This document shows positions 41,108 through 51,041 of a stretch of DNA of 64,000 bases, in pieces. The position numbers and the translations under genes are program-made. The stretch comes from Bhargavaea sp. CC-171006 (lineage in GTDB: Bacteria; Bacillota; Bacilli; Bacillales_A; Planococcaceae): assembly GCF_009761675.1 (NCBI RefSeq), contig NZ_QUZH01000027.1, positions 124,001-188,000 on the forward strand. The letters run 5' to 3'. Each line of letters begins with the position of its first letter. Position 1 is the stretch's first letter. The notes beneath the pieces are model-generated. The model was given only the letters and a program-made list of their open reading frames with translations, searched no databases and was not told where the DNA came from.

Positions 41108-41119
41108 GATACAGTACTA

Positions 41120-42661
41120 TTATACCGGATTGACCGGGTGCTTGCGAAGTGGCGGTGCGACTTCTTTCGTAGCATACATGCTGAACCTGGCTGCCAGCGC
41201 TGAGCGGAGGTGGTCGGGAGATACGATATCATCGATGATCATCTCAGATGCCAGCTTATAGATATCAATCTGTTCCTTGTACTCCTCACGCTTTTCCTGG
41301 ATGAATTGGACCCGCTCTTTGGGATCTTCGATCGCCTGGATCTTGTTCGAATACACGGCATTGACCGCGGCTTCCGGACCCATGACCGCTATCTGTGCCG
41401 ACGGCAGCGCGATGCAGGCATCCGGTTCGAATGCAGGGCCGGCCATTGCGTACAGCCCGGCACCATATGCCTTGCGGACGATGACAGAAATCTTCGGCAC
41501 CGTCGCGGAACTCATTGCGGAGATCAGCTTGGCGCCGTGACGGATGATGCCGGCACGTTCCACCTTTGTTCCGATCATGAAGCCCGGTACATCCGCAAGG
41601 AACAGAAGCGGGATCGAGAACGCATCACAGAGTGAAATGAACTTCGCTCCCTTATCGGCCGAATCGACAAAGAGCACTCCGCCTTTTACTTTCGGCTGAT
41701 TGGCGATGATGCCGACCGGGCGGCCCTCGATGCGGGCGAGTCCCGTGATGAGTTCCGAAGCAAACAGCTTCTTGATCTCAAAGAAGCTGCCTTCATCGAT
41801 CAGCCTGTCGATCGCCTCGTACATATCGAAAGGCGCGTTCTGATTTTTCGGAATGACCTCCCCGAGCGGGCGGCCTTCGATTACCGGAACAGGCGTCCGG
41901 ACTTCGGGTTTTTCCATGAAGTTGGACGGGAAAAAGTCCAGATAGGCTTTTGCGGCTTCGATTGCTTCCTGTTCATCTGCGGCCAGCCAGTCCCCGCATC
42001 CGCTGACCGTACAGTGCATGCGGGCACCGCCCATCTCTTCAAGCGTTACCTTTTCCCCTATCACTTCTGCCGCCATCCTCGGTGATCCGAGATACATCGA
42101 AGCATTCCCGTCAACCATGATGACGATATCACAGAACGCCGGGATATAGGCGCCGCCTGCTGCGGACGGTCCGAACAGGAGGCAGATCTGAGGAATGACG
42201 CCGGATAGGCGTACCTGGTTGTGGAAGATCCGCCCCGCGCCCCTGCGGTTCGGAAACATGTCCAACTGATCGGTGATCCGTGCTCCTGCAGAATCGACGA
42301 GGTAAAGCAAAGGAACCTTCAGCTGTTCCGCCGTTTCCTGGATGCGGATGATTTTTTCAACCGTGCGGGCTCCCCACGAACCTGCTTTTACCGTGGAATC
42401 ATTGGCCATGACACAGACAGTCTTCCCCCCGACCTTTCCTGTGGCTGTCACAACTCCGTCCGCCGGCAGATCTCCGGCCTCAACGTTTGCAAATCGTGCG
42501 TCTTCCGTATATTCCCCATCATCAAACAGCAGCTTGAGCCGGTCCCTCACGAAGAGTTTGCCCTGCTCCTTCAGCTTTTCATGATACTTCTCATGTCCCC
42601 CTGCGAAAATCTGCTCCAGTGACTTTTCAAGTCGCTCATTTTCGTTTGTTTTCACTGTCAT
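41120..42661 (-). CDS. Biotin-dependent acyl-CoA carboxylase, carboxyltransferase subunit (YngE-like)
   Basis: Moves a carboxyl group from biotin to an acyl-CoA. Fused alpha/beta carboxyltransferase of 513 residues. Crotonase-like oxyanion motifs are visible in LLFGPSAAGGAYIPAFCD (about 163-180) and VRKAYGAGLYAMAGPAFEPD (about 408-427). It resembles propionyl-CoA and methylcrotonyl-CoA carboxylase beta subunits, such as B. subtilis YngE. The acyl-CoA substrate is not clear. Third gene after the biotin carboxylase and carrier genes; a terminator follows. Confidence 0.9.
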   Translation of the reverse strand: MTVKTNENERLEKSLEQIFAGGHEKYHEKLKEQGKLFVRDRLKLLFDDGEYTEDARFANVEAGDLPADGVVTATGKVGGKTVCVMANDSTVKAGSWGARTVEKIIRIQETAEQLKVPLLYLVDSAGARITDQLDMFPNRRGAGRIFHNQVRLSGVIPQICLLFGPSAAGGAYIPAFCDIVIMVDGNASMYLGSPRMAAEVIGEKVTLEEMGGARMHCTVSGCGDWLAADEQEAIEAAKAYLDFFPSNFMEKPEVRTPVPVIEGRPLGEVIPKNQNAPFDMYEAIDRLIDEGSFFEIKKLFASELITGLARIEGRPVGIIANQPKVKGGVLFVDSADKGAKFISLCDAFSIPLLFLADVPGFMIGTKVERAGIIRHGAKLISAMSSATVPKISVIVRKAYGAGLYAMAGPAFEPDACIALPSAQIAVMGPEAAVNAVYSNKIQAIEDPKERVQFIQEKREEYKEQIDIYKLASEMIIDDIVSPDHLRSALAARFSMYATKEVAPPLRKHPVNPV

Positions 42662-42697
42662 TCCACTTCCCCCTCCCTTGGCTGCAGAGCAGCCGTT

Positions 42698-42910
42698 TTA
42701 TTCGAATGTGAGGATGGTGTCCCCTTCGTTTATGAAATCACCGATGTTGACCCGGACTTCCTTCACCTTGCCGCCCTTTTCGGCTTCGATCGGAATCTCC
42801 ATTTTCATCGATTCGAGCACGACGACCGTCTGTCCCGCTGTCACTTCATCCCCCGCATTCACATCAACGGTGAAAACTGTACCTGCCATTGTCGATTTTA
42901 GTTCATTCAT
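42698..42910 (-). CDS. Stand-alone biotin carboxyl carrier protein
   Basis: A 70-residue biotinyl/lipoyl domain with the biotin lysine in ESMKMEIP near residue 35. It is the size of B. subtilis YngHB, lacking the Pro/Ala linker of AccB, so it serves the separate acyl-CoA carboxylase. The ATG at 42910 lies two bases after the biotin carboxylase stop, with a ribosome site inside the end of that gene. Longer open frames read through the upstream gene and are rejected. Confidence 0.92.
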   Translation of the reverse strand: MNELKSTMAGTVFTVDVNAGDEVTAGQTVVVLESMKMEIPIEAEKGGKVKEVRVNIGDFINEGDTILTFE

Positions 42911-42911
42911 C

Positions 42912-44267
42912 TTATACTTCCTCCTTTTTCTTGGCCTGCCACCCGGCAAGCACCTTGGTTGTATAGTTGCCCTCCGAAAATTCCTCGGATCCCCCAAATG
43001 CTGCAAAAAGCGGAATGTTCGTCCTGACACCCGCTGCATGCGCCTCACCGAAAAACCGCTCGGAACGGCGGATCGCTTCTTCACGTGAGCTGCCGCTGAT
43101 GATCACTTTAGCAATCATCGGGTCATAAAATGGCGTGACCGTATCGCCTTCCGTGTAACCTCGGTCGATCCGGATTCCCTCTCCTTCGGGCAGCACGAGC
43201 TGTGTGATCTTTCCCGGGGACGGAAGAAACTTTTCCGGGTCCTCTGCATAAATCCGGTATTCAATCGCATGGCCGGCCGAAGTGATCGCGTCCTGGTCCT
43301 TCACTGGAAGCCCCTGGCCGGAAGCTACTTTGATCTGCCACTCCACCAGATCGAATCCGGTAACGGCTTCAGTGACCGGATGTTCCACCTGCAGCCGCGT
43401 ATTCATTTCGAGGAAGTAAAACTCGTGGTCCGGTCCGACAATGAACTCGACCGTGCCCGCATTGGTATAACCCACTGCCTTACCGGCTTCCACCGCCGCA
43501 CGCAGCATCCTTGCTTTCGCTTCCTCCGGGAATCCCGGTGATGGAGATTCTTCGATCACTTTCTGGTTTCGGCGCTGAACAGAGCAGTTCCGTTCGAAGA
43601 GATGAACGACATTCCCGGTGCTGTCACCGAAAATCTGCACTTCGATATGGCGGGCATCATCGATGAATTTCTCGATGAATACCCGATCATCCCCGAAATA
43701 GGACATGGCGCGCTTTTTTACCCCGTCAAAATTTCGACTGAGCGCTTGCTCATTTTCACAGCGGACCATGCCGATGCCTCCGCCGCCCGCACTCGCTTTC
43801 ATCATGACCGGATAGCCGATGGCTTCCGCCGCTCTCAGTGCTTCTTCAAGCGTCGCCACGCCTTCCTCTGTTCCAGGAACAACCGGGACACCTGCTTCGG
43901 TCATGGCCCTCCTGGCTTCAATCTTGTCCCCCATCTTCTCGATCACTTCAGCCGAAGGACCGATAAAGATCAGGCCCGCCTCCTGGACTTTCCGTGCAAA
44001 TGATGCATTTTCCGACAGCAGCCCGTACCCGGGATGGATGGCATCCGCGCCTTCCCGCTTGGCAAGTCCGATGATTTCGTCGCCCTTAAGGTAAGACTGA
44101 GGAACAGGGCCCGGCCCGATTTCAAACGATTCATCCGCTTCTTGTACAAATGGCATTCCTGCATCAGCCTCCGAATGGACTGCAATGGTACGGATGCCGA
44201 GCTTCTTGCAGGTCCGGATGATACGTGACGCGATTTCCCCCCGGTTCGCGATGAGAATCTTTTCCAT
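42912..44267 (-). CDS. Biotin carboxylase subunit of acyl-CoA carboxylase
   Basis: ATP-grasp enzyme that carboxylates biotin with bicarbonate. The N-terminal signature KILIANRGEIASRIIRT is standard, the ATP loop KASAGGGGIGM is near residues 158-168, and the catalytic EMNTRLQVEHPVTE near residues 285-300. 451 residues. First gene of a three-gene cassette (carboxylase, carrier, carboxyltransferase) inserted between the panE-like and rsfA-like genes relative to B. subtilis, where similar yng genes lie elsewhere. Confidence 0.94.
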   Translation of the reverse strand: MEKILIANRGEIASRIIRTCKKLGIRTIAVHSEADAGMPFVQEADESFEIGPGPVPQSYLKGDEIIGLAKREGADAIHPGYGLLSENASFARKVQEAGLIFIGPSAEVIEKMGDKIEARRAMTEAGVPVVPGTEEGVATLEEALRAAEAIGYPVMMKASAGGGGIGMVRCENEQALSRNFDGVKKRAMSYFGDDRVFIEKFIDDARHIEVQIFGDSTGNVVHLFERNCSVQRRNQKVIEESPSPGFPEEAKARMLRAAVEAGKAVGYTNAGTVEFIVGPDHEFYFLEMNTRLQVEHPVTEAVTGFDLVEWQIKVASGQGLPVKDQDAITSAGHAIEYRIYAEDPEKFLPSPGKITQLVLPEGEGIRIDRGYTEGDTVTPFYDPMIAKVIISGSSREEAIRRSERFFGEAHAAGVRTNIPLFAAFGGSEEFSEGNYTTKVLAGWQAKKKEEV

Positions 44268-44319
44268 GCGGATCCCCCCTATTGAATTGACAAACTATTT
44301 AAAACCCCTTCGTTATCAG

Positions 44320-44347
44320 TCTATATGAAATCTGAAACCGTTTTCAA
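44320..44347 (-). promoter_or_regulatory. Promoter of the acyl-CoA carboxylase cassette
   Basis: Minus-strand TTGAAA (44342-44347), 16-base spacer, TATAGA (44320-44325), about 50 bases ahead of the biotin carboxylase start. Confidence 0.6.
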
Positions 44348-44376
44348 GTCTTATCGGAAAAACCGGCAAAAAGAAA

Positions 44377-44402
44377 AGCAGAACCGTCTCGCGGTCCTGC
44401 TG
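44377..44402 (-). terminator. Terminator of the rsfA-like gene
   Basis: Minus-strand hairpin AGCAGGACCG/CGGTTCTGCT followed by TTTTCTTTTT immediately after the stop codon. Confidence 0.8.
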
Positions 44403-44789
44403 TCAGCTGTCCTGTTTTTCGATGAATGCCACTCCTTTGGAAAGCCATGCCAGAAGCCTGTGATGCTCCCGGGCGAGGGCTTCATGCTCTTTTTTCAGTC
44501 GCATATAGGACTCGGATAGCTCATCGAACCCGCTCATCGCCTGTTTCAGGTGGGACTTCAGGTGATGTTCGGGCTTTTTCTGCGCGGCCTCCAGTTCAGC
44601 CGAATGGATTTTGCGGAGAGTCTTGTTCCATCTGAATCCGCATGCCTGCTTGGTCCGCCCAAGCTTCTCGGCCGCATCGGCGAATGCACCAAGCTGGGTC
44701 CCGCCATTTTTCACCGCATCGATCACCGTATCGGCGAGGATGCGGTCATCTTCCGGCGTCCATCTGTCTTTTCTTGTATTTTCCTTCAC
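44403..44789 (-). CDS. RsfA-family (YlbO-like) transcription regulator
   Basis: About 128 residues. The N-terminus is a Myb/SANT-like DNA-binding domain (KDRWTPEDDRILADTVIDAV, GRTKQACGFRWN) typical of RsfA/PrfA prespore regulators, followed by a C-terminal coiled coil (LKKEHEALAREHHRLLAWL). B. subtilis ylbO holds the same place next to rpmF. GTG at 44789 is preferred over GTG at 44798, which overlaps the GGGTGG ribosome site. A role in sporulation is inferred from the family. Confidence 0.85.
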   Translation of the reverse strand: MKENTRKDRWTPEDDRILADTVIDAVKNGGTQLGAFADAAEKLGRTKQACGFRWNKTLRKIHSAELEAAQKKPEHHLKSHLKQAMSGFDELSESYMRLKKEHEALAREHHRLLAWLSKGVAFIEKQDS

Positions 44790-44841
44790 CTCTACCACCC
44801 CCGTTTGGGAAACTATATGCGGTGGTGGGAAAAAATAGACT

Positions 44842-45603
44842 TCATTTTTTCTTGTTCAGGAAACGGTCGACAGCTTCATGATGTACGTCCTCGGCCCATA
44901 GCTTTGCGCAGGCCGCCACTTCTTCCAGGACCTGTTCCGGAAGGCCCGCGGCCAATAGGCGCCGGACGGCAGCCTGTTTGTAAGCCCGGTGGACCGATGG
45001 ATGGACGCGTTCCATCGGATCCGTGAAACGGTCGAGTGCTTCAAATTTATCAGATGTGAAAAGTTCTGTCGCCCAGCCGGATTCAAGCAGTTCATGGGCA
45101 TTCTTCGGCCTGGCTTCCGTCAGCATCCTGAGTGCTGTGTCGTGCCTTGCTGACTTGTGCAGCAGATGGGACGCCCCGCCCCATCCGGTTGTGATGGCAA
45201 GTGTCCCCTGGATAAATCCGCACCTTACGCCCTCACGTACAAGCCTGAAGTCACAAGCGGTCGCAATTTCGCAGCCGCCTCCGACAGCATGGCCGTCGAT
45301 CAGTGCAATGACAGGAACGGGCAACAAAGCCATCCGGAGCAGGATATCCGCCATCTTGCCGAGCATCGGCGCAGCATCTTCTTCCGTACGGAGCTTATGG
45401 AATTCCGACAGGTCCCCGCCCGAGCAGAATGCTGATTGCCCCTCGCCCGTGACGACGAAATACCGGAGAGACTCATCTTTCCCGGCAGCCCCGATTGCAG
45501 CCGACAGCCCGTCCATCACTTCTTCGTTGATTGCATTGCGCTTTTCCTGGCGGTCGATCGTGAAGATCGCTCCGCTTCCCCTCTTCTCAAACCGGTAAGC
45601 CAT
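44842..45603 (-). CDS. Enoyl-CoA hydratase/isomerase family protein
   Basis: Crotonase-fold protein of 253 residues. The oxyanion-hole motifs are SAFCSGGDLSEF near residues 57-68 and IDGHAVGGGCEIATACDFRL near residues 102-121. The C-terminal half is more like the 3-hydroxyisobutyryl-CoA hydrolase/YngF side of the family, but the substrate cannot be assigned. It lies near a biotin-dependent acyl-CoA carboxylase, so a shared branched acyl-CoA route is possible; they are separated by the rsfA-like gene and its terminator. Confidence 0.85.
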   Translation of the reverse strand: MAYRFEKRGSGAIFTIDRQEKRNAINEEVMDGLSAAIGAAGKDESLRYFVVTGEGQSAFCSGGDLSEFHKLRTEEDAAPMLGKMADILLRMALLPVPVIALIDGHAVGGGCEIATACDFRLVREGVRCGFIQGTLAITTGWGGASHLLHKSARHDTALRMLTEARPKNAHELLESGWATELFTSDKFEALDRFTDPMERVHPSVHRAYKQAAVRRLLAAGLPEQVLEEVAACAKLWAEDVHHEAVDRFLNKKK

Positions 45604-45725
45604 TCCCGCAGTCCTCCTTCAGTCGCTTGCTTCTATACCCTACCATTCCTTTAATCCCTTGGGCATATCTTCTTGGCGATCAAGCAGATTTCCGCCCCAG
45701 AGGGCAGGGAGAACTTTTAGCGCAC

Positions 45726-45753
45726 AAAAAAAGACCGGAATGGGATTCCGGCC
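45726..45753 (-). terminator. Terminator of rpmF
   Basis: Minus-strand hairpin GGCCGGAAT/ATTCCGGTC followed by seven T, about 18 bases after rpmF. Confidence 0.85.
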
Positions 45754-45770
45754 GTCGCGCTCGTCTCTGA

Positions 45771-45944
45771 TTACTCGGAGATGACTTGTTTACCTTTGTA
45801 TTCACCGCAATTTTTGCAAACACGGTGAGCGAGTTTCATCTCGCCGCAGTTATCGCAAGCGACCATGCCTGGCACTTGGAGTTTAAAGTGTGTACGGCGT
45901 TGACGCTTTGCAGTTTTGGAAGTTCTTCTCTTAGGTACTGCCAT
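45771..45944 (-). CDS. rpmF: 50S ribosomal protein L32
   Basis: 57 residues starting [19 protein letters not shown], as in all Bacillus L32 proteins. A four-Cys zinc ribbon is intact (CDNCGEM, CKNCGEY). TAAGGAGGTG precedes the ATG at 45944. It follows yceD by 21 bases; the yceD-rpmF pair is conserved across bacteria. Confidence 0.98.
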   Translation of the reverse strand: MAVPKRRTSKTAKRQRRTHFKLQVPGMVACDNCGEMKLAHRVCKNCGEYKGKQVISE

Positions 45945-45965
45945 GCGGGGCACCTCCTTACGGTT

Positions 45966-46505
45966 CTATTCGTCCTTTGAATCCTCACCCTGCTGGTCGA
46001 AAAACTGGGCCAGCCCGGCAAGTCTTGGATCCACTTTCGGCTTTTCTTCTTCACGCTTGGCGGCGAATTCCTCTTCGGATGAGTAGGCCCATCCTTTCCC
46101 TTCCCGTGAAGGTGCCGCTTCTTCCCCGATCACCTGAATCGGGACTTCGAGCAGGACCAACTCTTCGAAGACCGGCGTCGGATCCACCACTTCCCCGGTC
46201 ACCTCGTGAACGGCGTCATCGTCCGGGTCGGCATAGCCTTCCCAGACAAACTGTTCATCCGTTTCGATAGTGAACGGGTATTCGACATCTTCCCATGTCC
46301 TTGCTTCGGGGAGCGTCATCGTCCCCTCCAGCCTGAAGCGGCAGGTCATCTGGCCGGTCCCGACGGAGCAGGTGCCCGTCACACGGACCGGTTCGATCGC
46401 CCGGATTTCCGGGTCGCGCTTCATCACACCGGACAGGTCCGCAGTGCCGTCAACCGGCATGGAATCCTGCCGGAATTGATTTAATTGCCGGATGGTCCAT
46501 TTCAT
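45966..46505 (-). CDS. yceD: YceD/DUF177 family protein (YlbN-like)
   Basis: 179 residues with the DUF177 core (VTGTCSVGTGQMTCRFRLEG, VDPTPVFEELVLLEVPIQV) and a C-terminal VDPRLAGLAQFF motif. In plants and bacteria the family is tied to 23S rRNA/ribosome accumulation; it is nearly always next to rpmF. A strong sigma-A promoter precedes it. Confidence 0.93.
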   Translation of the reverse strand: MKWTIRQLNQFRQDSMPVDGTADLSGVMKRDPEIRAIEPVRVTGTCSVGTGQMTCRFRLEGTMTLPEARTWEDVEYPFTIETDEQFVWEGYADPDDDAVHEVTGEVVDPTPVFEELVLLEVPIQVIGEEAAPSREGKGWAYSSEEEFAAKREEEKPKVDPRLAGLAQFFDQQGEDSKDE

Positions 46506-46533
46506 CAGGAATCACCTCAAGACAACAGAATTG

Positions 46534-46562
46534 ATTATAGTATGTCCAAAACGTGATGTCAA
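46534..46562 (-). promoter_or_regulatory. Sigma-A promoter of yceD-rpmF
   Basis: Minus-strand consensus TTGACA (46557-46562), 17-base spacer and consensus TATAAT (46534-46539), about 30 bases before yceD. Both hexamers are perfect, in keeping with high ribosomal-protein expression. Confidence 0.93.
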
Positions 46563-46621
46563 GATTATTTCTTGTCACCCGCGGATCTCGTTACCGCCTA
46601 TATTTTTCATTCGGGCCACGC

Positions 46622-46627
46622 TATAAT
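46622..46627 (+). promoter_or_regulatory. Probable -10 box of tmcAL
   Basis: Perfect TATAAT 35 bases before the tmcAL start in the divergent spacer with yceD; the -35 sequence (TATATT) is weak. Confidence 0.5.
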
Positions 46628-46662
46628 GTCGTTAATCCGATTGTATCAGAGGAGTGAGCGTG

Positions 46663-47871
46663 ATGAAAGCCGCAGGTGTCGTCGTCGAGTACAACCCGCT
46701 TCATAACGGGCATGTCCACCATCTAAAGGAAACCCGCCGTATCACAGGGGCCGATGTTGTCATCGCAGTCATGAGCGGCAATTTCCTGCAGAGGGGAGAG
46801 CCTGCTTTCATCGACAAATGGTCCCGTGCGGAACTGGCACTCCGTTCAGGAGCCGACATCGTGTTCGAGCTCCCTTATAGGTTCGCTGTGGCACAGGCAT
46901 CCGAGTTCGCCCAAGGCGCAATCGGCATTTTGGCGGCAGCCCGCTGCAACATGATCTGCTTCGGATCGGAAGACGGACGGATCGAACCCTTCCGGAACAC
47001 GCTACGCCTGCTGGAGGACGAAGAGACAGGCTACGAGGCGGAAGTGCACCGGCTCGTGAAAACAGGGATCAGTTATCCCTCGGCATTAAGCCAGGCCTAT
47101 CGGTCGATTGCAGATACTGCGGCAGTCGCGGAACCGCTCGCGGACCTCACGAAACCGAACAACATCCTCGGCTTCCACTATATGAAGGCAGCCCGCTCGA
47201 TCGAACCGGCAATCACCGCTTTCACCATCGGCCGTACCGGTACAGGCTACCACGACCTCGGTGCCGATCCCGACAGCGGCATCATGAGCGCAACGGCCAT
47301 CAGGGAAGCAGTCAGGACAGCAGGCATCACCAATGAGGTCCTCCGGGCCGTCCCGGATCATACTGCGCGCGCCATGGAACAGTTCCGGGAGGCACATGGC
47401 GGATTTGGCGGCTGGGACCGTTTCTGGCATATTCTCCGTCCCCTCATCATCCGCGACGGTGCCGTCCGGCTGAGGGATGTTGCAGAGATGACAGAAGGGC
47501 TCGAGCACCGGATTGCCAGGGCCGCGCTTGATGCTCCTTCTTTCATGGAGTTCATGGAGACGGTCAAGACGAAACGTTATACCTGGACACGGATCCAGCG
47601 GATTCTTACCCACGTTCTCTGCGGAATGGACAGGGACGAATTCAACCGGCTGCGCCATCCCCGCTACCTGAGGCTTCTCGGGATGACTGCGGCAGGCCGC
47701 AGATATTTAAACCAATATAAAGACGGATTGGGTCTCCCGCTGGTATCCCGGGTAGGCTCGTCCGATGACCCGATGCTGAAATCAGACATCCGGGCATCGG
47801 ACCTTTATGCAGTAGGAACTGGTGACAGGCCCGGCAAGGACTTCCGCACACCGCCCGTCATGGCCGATTAA
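46663..47871 (+). CDS. tmcAL: tRNA(Met) cytidine acetate ligase (YlbM)
   Basis: Makes N4-acetylcytidine at the wobble base of elongator tRNA-Met from acetate and ATP. The nucleotidyltransferase-like HxGH motif is in VVEYNPLHNGHVHHL at residues 8-22, and the family motifs MSGNFLQRGEPAFIDKW and LTKPNNILGFHY follow. 402 residues. The ATG at 46663 has GAGGAG eight bases upstream; an in-frame GTG lies nine bases earlier. It is divergent from yceD. Confidence 0.94.
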   Translation: MKAAGVVVEYNPLHNGHVHHLKETRRITGADVVIAVMSGNFLQRGEPAFIDKWSRAELALRSGADIVFELPYRFAVAQASEFAQGAIGILAAARCNMICFGSEDGRIEPFRNTLRLLEDEETGYEAEVHRLVKTGISYPSALSQAYRSIADTAAVAEPLADLTKPNNILGFHYMKAARSIEPAITAFTIGRTGTGYHDLGADPDSGIMSATAIREAVRTAGITNEVLRAVPDHTARAMEQFREAHGGFGGWDRFWHILRPLIIRDGAVRLRDVAEMTEGLEHRIARAALDAPSFMEFMETVKTKRYTWTRIQRILTHVLCGMDRDEFNRLRHPRYLRLLGMTAAGRRYLNQYKDGLGLPLVSRVGSSDDPMLKSDIRASDLYAVGTGDRPGKDFRTPPVMAD

Positions 47872-47874
47872 ATG

Positions 47875-48927
47875 TCAATCAGACTTCGGATCCAGCGCCT
47901 CCAGATAATCAAGGGCATCATCTATCGTCTTCACCGGCACGATTTTCATATCAGTGCCGATTTTTTCTGCCGTCTCGGCAGCCGTTTCGTAATTGGATCG
48001 GATCCCGGGAATACGTTCCTTCATCCCGGCGGTAATTTCATCATCCGGTGCGAAGAAGATTTCAATTCCTTCCCGGTCTGCAGCCATGACTTTAAAGTCG
48101 ATGCCGCCGATCCTGCCCACCGTGCCATCCTCATTCATCTCTCCTGTACCGGCAACCCGGTACCCTTTCGTGAGATCTTCTTCCAAAAGCTGATTCATGA
48201 TTTCAAGAGTAAACATCAGCCCTGCGGAAGGGCCGCCGATATCCTCCGTCTCGATCTCAACTTCCGGATCGGTTTCAATCATACGCTTGGCTGTATAGCT
48301 TACGCCCAGCCCTTTCCTTCCCCCGGCACCCGGAATGGCGGCGGGGGAAATATCTTCTATGATCTCTTCTTCATCCCGGATGACAGTCAGACGGACCGTT
48401 TCTTCTTGGGGCACAGAAGCGACCGTATCGGCAAATGCATCCGGTGAATCCACCGGCTCTTCCCCCACCCGGATGATCAGGTCACCAGCCTCCAGTGTGC
48501 CGTCTGCCGCACTGCCCTCTACCACATCCAGAACGAGCACACCTTCGGTCTCCAGCGTGACGGATTCCCCCGCCCGGTTATAGGCCACATAGATTGCGTT
48601 GATCTGGGAGTCCTCCATCAGTTGCATTTGGCGCAGATTGTACTCCTCCTCAGACTCCCCCTCCCTGCGGATCTGTCCGGCTTTCATGATTTTCCGGCTG
48701 TCCATCAGCCCGGAAAAAGCATAAGTCAGCGGGGTTGCCTTAGAGAGGGCGATCGTCATCAGGCTCAGGGAACCTTCGTCATCCGAATCGCCGCCCTTCA
48801 CTTTCACGAGAGGAGATAATTCGTATGCGCCGCCCGGCTTCTGGATATACATATCCAGCGGCAGGAGCGCAGCTGCCGCAAACAACAGCAAAATGGCCGT
48901 GAGCGCAATCCTTTTTACATTGTTCAA
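47875..48927 (-). CDS. ylbL: SepM/YlbL family PDZ-Lon serine protease
   Basis: Membrane-anchored protease. One N-terminal span (about 8-24), then a PDZ domain (GSAADGTLEAGDLIIRV) and a C-terminal Lon-type S16 peptidase domain. The catalytic Ser is in GGPSAGLMF and the Lys in GIDFKVMAA. Streptococcal SepM trims a competence pheromone; B. subtilis YlbL has been linked to degrading the division inhibitor YneA. A TTG start at 48927 is chosen: GGAGGG is seven bases upstream and the length, 350 residues, then matches YlbL. Confidence 0.9.
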   Translation of the reverse strand: MNNVKRIALTAILLLFAAAALLPLDMYIQKPGGAYELSPLVKVKGGDSDDEGSLSLMTIALSKATPLTYAFSGLMDSRKIMKAGQIRREGESEEEYNLRQMQLMEDSQINAIYVAYNRAGESVTLETEGVLVLDVVEGSAADGTLEAGDLIIRVGEEPVDSPDAFADTVASVPQEETVRLTVIRDEEEIIEDISPAAIPGAGGRKGLGVSYTAKRMIETDPEVEIETEDIGGPSAGLMFTLEIMNQLLEEDLTKGYRVAGTGEMNEDGTVGRIGGIDFKVMAADREGIEIFFAPDDEITAGMKERIPGIRSNYETAAETAEKIGTDMKIVPVKTIDDALDYLEALDPKSD

Positions 48928-49023
48928 AACCAATCCCTCCAAAATAGCCCCGTACATGCCGGCATATACATAGTGTAGCACCGGCGATGGGCGCATTCAA
49001 AAACGAGGGAGTCGATTATTTTC

Positions 49024-49917
49024 GTGTATACCGTCATCATATGGTGCCTCATCGCACTGTTCCTCCTCCAGCCGGGCCTTGCCCGTGAAGGGGCTGTATT
49101 CGGCATTGAACTGTTTACGGAAGCCCTCCTCCCGTATCTGCTTCCCTACCTGATCCTGACCCAGTGGCTGCTCCGCCTCCCCGGGAAAGAACCGAAAAGA
49201 CGGACAGGCACCTACTGGAAAACCTATCTGCTGGGGGCTTTCGGCGGTTTTCCGGTAGGGGCTGTCTCGGTATCGCACCAGGTCAGGGACGGACGGCTGA
49301 CAAAGCGCGAAGGCGCGTTGCTGACGGCGATCTGCCACGCCCCCAGTTCCATGCTGCTGATCGGCTATGTCGGCAACGAGCTGTTTGGCCGCGCCTCGGT
49401 CGGCTGGCTGCTAATGGCCGTCATCCATGGGCTTAATCTGATCTTTCTTCTTATTCTGTCCATCCGCTCAGCCCTTCATCCGGAGAGTCAGCCGACTTCC
49501 TCGGTGATCTCAAAGAAGAAAGCCGGCTCTCCGCTCACTGAAAGCCTCAAGGAAAGTTCCCAGACCATTGTCCTTGTTGCGACGACCGTCGTCTTCTTTT
49601 CCGCCGTAGGCACCGTGGCGGCAGACCTGCTGTCCAGACTGAGCCCATTGGATACACAGATGGCAGGTATGGCGGTGTTCCCGCTGTTTGAGATGACAGC
49701 AGGCCTTCAGACGGCCCATGACCTTTTCTCGGGGCTGGATTTGCATGCAGCACTGACTGCGCTTATCCTGTCCATGAACGGTCTGAGCATTCATCTGCAG
49801 GTTGCTGTCATCGCCAGGGGTGCGGGTATCCCGATGCGCTGGTATGCTGCAGCCCGCCTTGCGCACATGCTTATCGTGCCGCCCGTGTTCATGTTGCTCT
49901 TGGCCATTTGGAATTAA
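49024..49917 (+). CDS. ylbJ: YlbJ-like sporulation integral membrane protein, short form
   Basis: 297 residues with about eight hydrophobic segments and nucleoside-transporter-gate (Gate) domain character (LGAFGGFPVGAVSVSHQVRDGRLTKREGALL, AICHAPSSMLLIGYVG). In B. subtilis YlbJ is made under sigma-E and is about 100 residues longer. The gene sits beside coaD as expected. The start is a GTG with a GAGGGAG rather far upstream (about 13 bases), so the N-terminus is uncertain. A bidirectional terminator follows. Confidence 0.82.
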   Translation: MYTVIIWCLIALFLLQPGLAREGAVFGIELFTEALLPYLLPYLILTQWLLRLPGKEPKRRTGTYWKTYLLGAFGGFPVGAVSVSHQVRDGRLTKREGALLTAICHAPSSMLLIGYVGNELFGRASVGWLLMAVIHGLNLIFLLILSIRSALHPESQPTSSVISKKKAGSPLTESLKESSQTIVLVATTVVFFSAVGTVAADLLSRLSPLDTQMAGMAVFPLFEMTAGLQTAHDLFSGLDLHAALTALILSMNGLSIHLQVAVIARGAGIPMRWYAAARLAHMLIVPPVFMLLLAIWN

Positions 49918-49957
49918 AAAAACGTCCGGGAAGCCTGCTGGCTTCCCGGGCGTTTTT
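49915..49957. terminator. Bidirectional terminator between ylbJ and coaD
   Basis: Near-perfect hairpin AACGTCCGGGAAGCC/GGCTTCCCGGGCGTT (49921-49935, 49940-49954), with A-rich left and T-rich right flanks, so it can stop ylbJ on the plus strand and coaD on the minus strand. Confidence 0.9.
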
Positions 49958-49958
49958 G

Positions 49959-51024
<1,066 letters not shown>

Positions 51025-51041
51025 CTTCTCACCTTCCTGTT

